From: Synaphobranchus kaupii
Taxonomy: Eukaryota; Chordata; Actinopteri; Anguilliformes; Synaphobranchidae
Assembly: GCA_029718625.1 (NCBI GenBank)
Contig: CM056385.1
Span: forward strand, 21,704,924 to 21,768,923
DNA: 64,000 nucleotides
Direction of reading: 5' to 3'
The notes below the pieces were generated by a model, which saw only the letters and a program-made list of their open reading frames with translations, had not been told where the DNA came from and made no database searches. Shown here in pieces: positions 12,586 to 21,292 of the stretch. Within the stretch, counting starts at the first letter, position 1. Every line of letters starts with the position of its first letter. Made by a program: the position numbers and the translations under genes.

Positions 12586-13173
12586 TTTTACACCATATAA
12601 GTGTATATTCTTACAAATGCATAAACATTCTGAACCCATTACCTCTAGCTTCTCTCCACTCAATCCAAACACTGTAATTTGCAAGGAAATGTTTCTCCTT
12701 TGCTTTTTTAATTAAGTGTTGATTTTGTTTATCACTCAGACCCCACATTTTGCCTTTTCCTCCAGTAGACCTTCATTTTGTGTTCTTCCTTTTTGCCCCT
12801 CTTCACTGGATTTGGCATGATTTGGCCATTTTTGTGGTGCATGACTGTCTTATCAAAATATCAATGTGAATATGTCCTTAGGGGTCTTTAGAAAGTAGCT
12901 GTAATTAACATAACTGATGTTATGTAGGCATCAGGGGCTAGCTATTTATAATGGGGGAGCAGGGGGAATATAAAACTTTTTTAAATATATTGAGAGAATT
13001 ACAGTCCAGTTGAATTGATACAGTATTAACACTATAGTTTAAGTGTGAATATACTGTACATGTTACACTTTTACTGCATAAAGGGTCGAAATTCAGTGTG
13101 TGATGATATTCGCAGGTATTAGGAGCTTGTTTGTTTTTTTTTACCTGAAAAAAGGGCTGTTTAGTGAGGACCT
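12586..13173. other. Spacer, no gene recognised
   Basis: AT-rich spacer between the SINE tail and the first LTR-like copy. No domain-bearing frame and no inverted-repeat element seen. Confidence 0.5.
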
Positions 13174-13785
13174 GTCATGGTTTTGGAGCCTGCTTTTACC
13201 TTTCTGCGGTTGTTGCTACTCGGGGCCGCGAGAGGGCACTTGTTGTTTTTTCCACCTTCAGAGACCATTTAATTTTGATTGGTTTCAGGTGCTTGCGGCT
13301 ACTTAAGCTGGGCGCTTTCTCACATCCGTGCTTCAGTGTAAGCTTTGTTTAAGCTCAAGCCGGTAATTTCAGTATAGGACTCTGGAAAACTACTTAGGAT
13401 TTTCTCTATCCTTTTTCTTTCTCTAATCTTAGTTCTTTCCTCGGTTTTCTTTCAGTCCTCTTTGAGGCTGTAACTTTCATTACTCTTTTCTCCTGTTTCT
13501 CCTTTATTTTAGCTCATGTATTTTACATTGAGTTGGAGGTCTTCCTTCTCTTTCTTCATATTTCTGCTCGAGTCTACGAGTTACTATTCACCCTCTTTTC
13601 TGGGTTGTTTTCTGTTGGCTTATACACCGGGGGTTATCTCCTGTAGCAGTTTTTCTGTTTTGTTTGTGTTTCCTTATTTCCCCCTTTGTATTAGTAGTTT
13701 CTCCACTTTGGTGGGTAGCTTTTTGATCCCCGTACTGTCGCGTCTGGTTCTCCGACCCCTTCCCCTCCATCACAGTAACATGTAA
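13174..13785 (+). mobile_element. LTR-like dispersed repeat, copy A
   Basis: Begins TGTCATGGTTTTGGAGCCTG, has CCGCGAGAGGGCAC at about 13225, a TATA-like TACTTAAGC at about 13300 and a long pyrimidine-rich body containing CTGCTCGAGTCTACGAG (about 13565), and ends in a C-rich block near 13780. The same order of blocks is seen in copies B (37264-37944, minus) and C (52022-54000, plus). The TG start, TATA-like box about 125 bases in and absence of coding suggest a solo LTR, but this class is inferred. Open frames here are pyrimidine-rich artefacts. Confidence 0.6.
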
Positions 13786-14747
13786 TGGCCGAAATTGCAA
13801 ACTCTATTTAAGATAAGATAAATACACACACAGTGACCCCACAATATTAAATAATAACCATGCATTACTTAGTAAAAAAGATTGCTTAATATCAAGCCTC
13901 TAAGTAAAGACAGCGCAGTCTTGTAAAATAGTGTTCCATTATATTACATTACATTTTTACATCTGGATTCAGTAAGTATATGCTCCCTACAAATATACTG
14001 TACAGCTTTGGGGAAATAGTTCAAAGTTACAATGGACTGGTCACAAGGTTCTAGACATGACCAAACTAGCACACTGAGATCTGTTAAAAGTCAAAATTAC
14101 ATTGAAAGTTCATGTTTCTCCATAGAAATTATTTTGAGAAAAAAATTATTTTCATTAAATTGTAAGTCACAGTTAAAGATTAATATTTATTGAATCCAGG
14201 AATACATCATTGTATTATATTCTTAAATGAACAAAGGAAAATGACCAGTGTTTATTCAACTTATAGAATTCTAATTTAACACTGACAAATTTTCTGTGTA
14301 GCTTAAATTTCCCAGAATCAGACGCCTTTCATATCAAAACACATTTACACTATATGTTGCATCATTTATGAAATAAGCTCATGTTTTCAAGTGATAAGTG
14401 TGCAAGTCATTCTGCATAGCTTAAAAACACAGAAACTAAAAATGAATGATCTCGATGTATGTTGACATCTGATGGGAGACATAAATGATTTAGATAGTTA
14501 TGGCACTTGACACATTCAATAACCATCGCTTTTAACCTTAAACACAGGTCAGCCAGGCCGCTTCACAGACAGAGTCAAGACAAAAATGTTTTTGAGGTCC
14601 TGACTTCTGTAAGTCGGGTGCCTCTTTAATAGCTCTTTAAAACCTGCCGTTTTCTGTCAAAAGGACTTGACACAAATCAGGCCTTCGGTCCCTCCGGGGG
14701 CAAAGAACGTCAAACAGAGAAGACTGGAGACTTTTCTCTCTCCCCAA

Positions 14748-14771
14748 CCCCCCCCCCCCCCCCCCCCCCCC
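14748..14771. repeat. Poly-C tract
   Basis: Twenty-four consecutive C, seen directly. Confidence 0.95.
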
Positions 14772-14869
14772 GCATCTGGAGTTGATCAACTCATTTCCTG
14801 GGTAGTGTTACAGTGAACAATTATCTTCAGATCAGACGTCAGTGGGACACAGAAAGCCCTAAAATGTCA

Positions 14870-15080
14870 GGGGGAAAGCGACCGATCGAGAGGGCGTGGG
14901 TGAGCTCCTGCGACCCATTGGCACGGACCTGCCAATCGCAGCGTACCGTCCCGGCATCCACAGGCCGCAGCCGCCCAGGTGGCCTGACATGTGGTCGCGC
15001 GCCGCTTGCATTGTGCGGACGTACAAAAACATCCGGATTCTGAAACGACCGAACGACCAGCACATTGCACTTATACCTCT
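14870..15080. promoter_or_regulatory. CpG-rich stretch, possible regulatory element
   Basis: GC- and CpG-rich island in AT-rich surroundings (GCGACCGATCGAGAGGGCG, GTCGCGCGCCGC, CGAACGACC). Overlapping frames on both strands have no domain. Its position about 6 kb upstream of msx is compatible with an enhancer, but that is inference only. Confidence 0.3.
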
Positions 15081-15452
15081 GCTTAATGGCAATCAATTGC
15101 AGCATTTTCAATCCGACATATACTACAAGAGGCCCATGAGAGTCACGTTCCTTATTCACTCTTGCTCAATGGGACTTAAAAGCCAGTAAAAGCCTTTGGC
15201 TGGTTTGCCTTGGCTCTGCCCTCCTCCTCAATACTGAGACAATCCAGCAATCTGTTGTGGTAAAAGAACATGCTGCTTAAACCCTTCCATCCCTGTTCTG
15301 TCATCAAGGCGTTTACTGTCAGTCGACTCAACGTTTAGCCATGTTGTCTTTTTCCAACTGCACATTGTTTTGCTTTGAAGGTGGAATTAATTGTTGGGTA
15401 TTTGTGCTGGCCATAATAGCGTTTGTCTGTCCCACAGTGAGTAACGAGCCCC

Positions 15453-15498
15453 CCGCCTCCCTCCCCCCCCCCCCCACCCCCCCCACCCCCCCCCCCCT
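15453..15498. repeat. Interrupted poly-C tract
   Basis: C-rich run with single T and A interruptions. The glycine-rich frame on the other strand is its shadow. Confidence 0.9.
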
Positions 15499-15539
15499 CC
15501 TGTGACGGCGTCTACATCCTGGGCAACAGTAAATGTGGA

Positions 15540-15800
15540 GCGGGCCGCTCAATTAGACGCACGGCACCAATCTTCGGTTCAAAGGCGACCTGCTGGGGCG
15601 CTGGCATGCTAACGGGGCCGGGAACGCGGACAGCGTCACAGATCTCCCCATGCAGCAGTCTGCAGGGGAGGGGCATCGACTCGCTCGGGCCCGGCCCATG
15701 GAGCCGGGCCTGGCGTCACCCTCTCATTAAACAGCGACGGGTCAAAGACTCACGTCTGCCCTGACCGAGAGGTAGGAAGGATCGTATTAATAAGGAGTCT
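15540..15800. promoter_or_regulatory. GC-rich stretch with small hairpin, possible regulatory element
   Basis: Unusually GC/CpG-rich. It holds a perfect hairpin GGCCCGGC/GCCGGGCC (15688-15695 with 15703-15710) around a 7-base loop. No exon-like structure. Possible CpG-island type enhancer of msx; untested. Confidence 0.3.
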
Positions 15801-16599
15801 CTCGACACTACGGTGTCAGATAACATTGCTGGGGTTTTTTTTCTCTCTCTCACTCTTTTTTCTCACTTGCTTGCTTTGAAGCAGTTATATTACGGGTTGC
15901 GAATTTGTAAAATAAACTTCCTGGGCTTCCTAAAACAGTTTTTAGTCCCCTTTTTTGAAAAGAAAAATGGAGGATGCCAAGATGATTTGTACCAAGTTAC
16001 ACATGGGTTTGAATAACTCTTGTTAAAGTGTGAATTGATCGTTTTTAAAAATACTGACTCCGTTGCAATATCCACTGACAGCCATGACAAATTCACTATA
16101 ACAACGCAAAACAACGCAATTACACGGCACAGCGCTGAGCCTGGCCATATGGAAAGTGTTGATATGTTAATTATGAAATGATAGCTCTGTGAACTAGCCA
16201 TCAGAGACATATTGTGAATAAATGTCACTTTCAATGAGCTGTTTAAGGATCCAATAATGGCTGACACAGGAATCTCTGGTACTCAAGCATTTATTCTTCA
16301 AAACTGCCACAGAAGTAAAAGGCAGTTTAATAACTTTGTTTTCAGTTGTACAGAGCTTCTGCACCAATGTTCACATTTTAGTGTTCATTTGTTCTCAAGT
16401 TTAATTTCATTATGGTCAGTGGTGTCACTCTGCCGCCCACTGCCACCATAAGACCTTCTCCATGGAACACAATTACCTTGGTTTGGTTGGTTTGATTTAT
16501 ATTGATATATGGCTTAGTAATTTCCCGTCCCCATTCCCCCTGTCTCCGTTAAATAAGTCTGGAACACACACACATACAATGTGAGCAATGCAGCCATTA

Positions 16600-16960
16600 C
16601 AAACAAACTTTTTGCAGGTGAACGGTGCCCTGGGAACCGCGATCATTTGCATTTTCAGTTCATACTCCCTCACGTTTGAGCAATTGAGGAATAAACACAC
16701 AAACGAGCAAGCTTGACTCGATTTTATAAGCACATTACACCTCATTACCATTCTGCTATCATGGCCGCGTCTGTCAGGACTCAAGAGGTAATGTAGAAGC
16801 CTTTCATTAATTCCTGGGCTTCGGCTTTACACAGTATCATGCTGTGAATGCGATGAGTCACACAGCCTAATGAACCTATCAACCCAGCTACACACCACGG
16901 CTATAATCTTGCTATGATTACGGAAAATGATGCTTCTCCAATAGTGTAATAAGAGAACCA
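16600..16960. promoter_or_regulatory. Candidate conserved non-coding element
   Basis: Non-repetitive, balanced-composition sequence with TGAGTCACACAGCC, AATGAACCTATCAACC and GATTACGG motifs. It looks like the dense, unique sequence typical of conserved developmental enhancers, but conservation cannot be judged from one sequence. Confidence 0.25.
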
Positions 16961-19619
16961 CAGAGGCACTTAAATGCTTCTTTTATGGGAAGGAGTTAGT
17001 ATGTCATACGCTGGGCTCCTAGTCACTTTGCTCCAGGAAAATACTTACTGCTGGTCTCTGATCCTGTTACCGCCTTGACTCCAGGCAGGTTACGATGATG
17101 CCAATTTGTTTCTGTTTACAGAGAAAAGTCTTAGCTTCCAACATTCACATTTCCCCCCTTTATGGCATATCCTTTTCAATGATCTCCAACTTTGGTCTCT
17201 TGTAAACTGTTTTATTTTATACTTAGATTTTACCATGTTGTATTATTTAGCATACTGCTAAGACATGCCACGTCAAATTTGTATTTAATTAATTAGCTTT
17301 TTTTTTACCAGTGGAAAGTGTGACTCCTTTGATTTAACGCACTTCTTTTTGCATCACTACTGATAAAAGGCTTGCCATTGATGAGCTGTAAATTGGTGTA
17401 CAACCTTCAGTTTCACATTGGGTTTGGGTGGCCAGTTGTACTGTGTATGCTGTAAAATAAACATCACCATTTTTTAAATGCTCTTTGTCATCATAAAGAG
17501 ATTGGATAAGGTGTGGGCAAGCGTTCCTTAGTAAGTATTAATTGAGGTATTTATTAACTCGCTCACATATAGACAATCTTATTGGGACATATTACATTTT
17601 ACAAGCTGTTCTGATGTCACAAATTAATACAGCTTGATATTTCCTGAGGCAATTTAGGATAAGTGAGCTACCAATAGCAGTTCCCCTTGAGACTTGAACC
17701 TGCAAACCTGTAGTCACAAGTCAGTTTCCTCCAATGTATGCCTCTTCACACCACCATTAAGATAGAAACCACATCCATATAAGTAAGAAATATGTTTAGG
17801 TTCTGTGACGTTTTATGTACAGTCGGTTTCCCCAATGATTCAATTGGCTAAGAGACACAGCACCCACAAAGGTCATCTCATCCGGTAAAGCAGATGGATA
17901 TCTTTTCATTATATTATTCTTAATATATGATGTCCATATATTAGTATCCTTCTAGCATATTATGTTTCTTTTATCCTTTTATTGTCATGGTTTATTATCT
18001 GTTGAGGCTAGTCCTGACCTATGTGGCTATGCATGTGTTTTAAACAGCAGATTGCACACTTGTCAAAATATGCTCCCCTTTGTATGCACTTTATTAGTTC
18101 AAATGACAGGAGATATTTGCCTTTGACATAATAGTCTGCTGCTTAAAGCTAATTTGAGCAGGCGCCATTCACCTCAGGAAGGTAGCAATTTTCCCTCATT
18201 ATGGCTAAACCTCTGTTAAAAGTGAAGGATACCAGATTCCTAATTACTAGGTGTTAATAATAACAATGTAATGACAGCAATTTTCGAGCTTTTCTAAAAC
18301 CCATAATCTTTCCAACTGCCTTGCACAATTGGCTATACATTTTAGCATGGCGCCTAGCCCGAATGGAAAATACGACAAAGGTAATGTTACATTGTTAGAA
18401 TTATTTGCATTATTAACTTTAACCGTGTGATCTGTGTAGCCATCGTAAACAATGGTACACTCTCGAGAGCTTCTGATACTGAATTATTAAAAATGGTAAC
18501 CAGAAATATGAAAGCCATTTGACATATGCAAAAACAGCATGAGTTATAGGCTGATCATATCCATAATTCCCATGAGCTTTGACTTGATTCTTGGATCTGA
18601 CCCAACACCCTCAGGTGAGTGGATGCTCAGTAAGATGACTAGCCCGATAGGAAAGTACAGACATGAGCATTTCTACTCCTTTACTCACTTTTTTTATTCT
18701 TATTTTTTTTATTAGATGTACCATACATTTTTCATTAATGGATACAAAACCAGAAGCAGACACTGTTCAGGCGCAGCAGGTACTTCCGTTGTCCCAATTA
18801 TTTATATATTTTTTAAATGTCTTGTTGCCACCTAGTGATAGAACAAAGGTACTGCATTTACGTTTGGGGAGCTGCTGGGACTCCCTGTCATTGAGTCAGT
18901 TGGAGCCTCTACAGTTTCTAGGGTTGCTTAGGAACAGTCAGCCATCACCATCAGTAAAGACAGTTCACAGCTATTGATATTAGTTTAATTTGCTATGTGC
19001 AAATTATAGGATTGCTTGTTCGTCTCAGGAGCTTGTCTCTTTGATTGGTCCTAAGCAAAGACCAAAATCATTCCTCTCCAATAAGACCACACACTTTTGT
19101 ATCAAATAAACTGCAAACCAACCTCACGAATGTATGCATAGAATCTAAAAAGTTTCTTAATACTTAGATATTCAGACAGGATATGCACATTATCTTGTGT
19201 CCCTGAAGAACTACCACCAAATACATAAATAAATAAATTCACACTTCCATTCAAAATGACAAATTTGCTTAAAAATACGTTGTATTGTTTGTATTTTTTT
19301 TTAAATCTTATTCTGAATCAACTTAGGCAGTGGTTTAAAATATCCTGAGATTTCTGTGTATGATATTTGTCCAGACCATTGCATATATTTCTGTGTAACT
19401 GATGCGTCAAAACATGCAAACAAATATAGAAAACCCCCTCAAAAAAAAAAAAAGTATGTACTTATTGTTTTAAAGCAAGCCTTGTTTTCGGAAGGCTGTG
19501 ACGTCTAAGATAGATTATTAGCATCTGTAGATAGAGAGAAGCCTAAGATTTTCTTTCTTTCTTTCTCTTTTACTATTCCTCTGTGTGTGCGAATATGTCA
19601 CATTTATCTCAATATCTTG

Positions 19620-19920
19620 AACTCTCTCGGGCCGTCTGCAAAGAGGCCGTATTGTGATCGACAGGATGCCCTAGGGTAGGGGCGTGACTTGTGGGGAAGC
19701 GCTCCTGAGTGGAGCCGCAAAACTGCAGCAGTTACTTCCCCCGAGGAGCATCGCTTTGATCTCCCCGCTGCTGGCGCCTGTAGACAACCTCAGCTCGTCT
19801 GCGAAATTGCCCTGTTTAATAATCGCTTAGACACGTGGGAACGGAGATACCAGGAAATCTCACCAAGCCACTGAAGCTGCGCACAAAATGGTCGGACCAA
19901 TCAAACAAACCAGTTCGGAG
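19620..19920. promoter_or_regulatory. GC-rich proximal upstream block of msx
   Basis: About 1.1-1.3 kb upstream of the msx start codon. GC-rich and unique within an AT-rich area, with TTTAATAATCGC, ACACGTGG (E-box) and GGACCAATCA (CCAAT) motifs. A 61-residue frame here has no family features. Likely proximal regulatory DNA by position; function is inferred. Confidence 0.35.
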
Positions 19921-20560
19921 ATCTTTTAACAAGTATTTACATATTTATATTGCACTTTTTACTTTGTGTTATTTTTGCCAATAGGTTAGTTTCATGAAGG
20001 CTGACGATGCATCGGCTACACATAACTTCCACGTATAATATCTGGCAGGATAATTCAAAAATAATTTCCTTATTAAAAACGTATTTAAATGATGTGCTTT
20101 ATGCCACTTCATAGTAAAGTAAAATAAAATTAAAATTAAAAAGTGTGGCTTCCACAACTAAGGGTAAATGGACGCTGTTAGAAAAATAAGAATCCATTCA
20201 TTAATAAAATCTCATTCTACTTTTTGTTTGAGTAAACAATCTGTATATGTATAATGAGGAAATTATCCAATTTATAAATAAAAAAAAACAGTAGGCCCAT
20301 CAAGCCATTATGGGTAGTATTTTAACAATGCATTGACTAATGCTTTATAGGGAAACCATGGTAATTTGACAAATTTATTTGGGTGGCTTGACTTTAATAT
20401 GTGTTGTAATATTAATCGGTGTATTTGTTTCTCATATTTTACGTGTTAGTCTATGATAAGACACATGAGTTGCATGCATGACTCACTATCGAAAAGAGAA
20501 AATGATAGAAACGTCTATCGTGGTGATTAATAAAATTATATAACAATCTTATGTCTGTTC

Positions 20561-20958
20561 TGATTTGAGTTGTAGTTTTTTTTTTCTCAGAAATCCCAAA
20601 TTTTCATTACTTCCCCACGCAGTTATGTGAATGAGCCGAGAGGTGCTTGGCTTTACCCGAAATTAACACAAGGGATATCGCAGCCCTTCAAAGCCAGGAC
20701 AACTTCTGACGAATTCTACGCGTATTTTTTTCAAACACATCATGTGATTGCCCAAATCAAAAACCAATCAGAGTCGGTGCTGGGTTTTGGCAGCCCAGCG
20801 ATTGGCCGTAAGTTTTACTAACTCTGTGCACTTTTTCCATGTTTCACAGTTGCCCGTCAAACTCAAGATCTCGTACTTTTGAATCGCCGCTAGTGGAGTC
20901 GTCTCAGGTGCGCGTGTCAGTAAAAGTAATCCAGTCATTTGGAAAGACTCTCAAAACC
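20561..20958 (+). promoter_or_regulatory. msx promoter and 5' leader
   Basis: Two opposed CCAAT boxes lie 32 bases apart: AACCAATCAGA (CCAAT at 20764-20768) and GCGATTGGCC (ATTGG at 20801-20805). This spacing and orientation suits NF-Y binding just upstream of a start site. A TCF/LEF-like CCTTCAAAGCC is at about 20683. No clear TATA box is seen. The leader holds an upstream ATG at 20839 in frame with the gene (weak context, T at -3), so a 40-residue N-terminal extension is formally possible but has no family match. Transcription start is not determined. Confidence 0.55.
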
Positions 20959-21292
20959 ATGTCTTCCCCAATTAGTTCGAAGGACAGCTGCTCTTCCGAT
21001 GAGGATATTCGACCGGAGTCGACGCCAAAAGACAACAGAGTGTCACGTTTACCTTTCAGTGTGGAAGCTCTGATGTCAGACAGAAAACCAGACAGTGAGT
21101 TTACTGGGAAAACTGCAGGGACATTAACGGATGCATCTCGGACACACAATTACGTATACTTTTCCAGAGATGCTCACAATCTAGAAGGATTTCCAAAACA
21201 CTTCGTCCCGACATCACCAGTTAAATCAGAAGCATCTGAGCCGGAGGACAGTACACCTTGGGCCAGGAGTTCAGGGTTTTCCCCTCAACCCA
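20959..21292 (+). CDS. msx: msx exon 1 (coding part)
   Basis: Codes residues 1-111 plus the first base of codon 112. The donor is CCCA|GTAAGTGTG, an excellent vertebrate 5' splice site; reading past it yields a frame that leaves the family and ends at 21393. The Groucho-binding motif FSVEALM is at residues 33-39. The MSSP start and VKSE block match the Msx2/Msx1 exon 1 layout; the exon is shorter than in mammalian MSX1, which has alanine/glycine-rich expansions absent here. Confidence 0.93.

Larger units (their letters stand above)
13786..20560. other. Upstream flank of msx, no gene recognised
   Basis: About 6.8 kb with no convincing exon. It contains homopolymer C tracts (listed separately) and four stretches that stand out in base composition or CpG content: 14870-15080, 15540-15800, 16600-16960 and 19620-19920 (listed separately). 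A possible tRNA-type SINE scrap (GACTTGAACCTGCAAACC) lies near 17690. The remainder is AT-rich spacer. Confidence 0.5.

Noticed and set aside
17680..17735. Possible tRNA gene (GACTTGAACCTGCAAACC)
   Set aside because: Only a box-B-like stretch is seen, with no cloverleaf; at most a SINE scrap.
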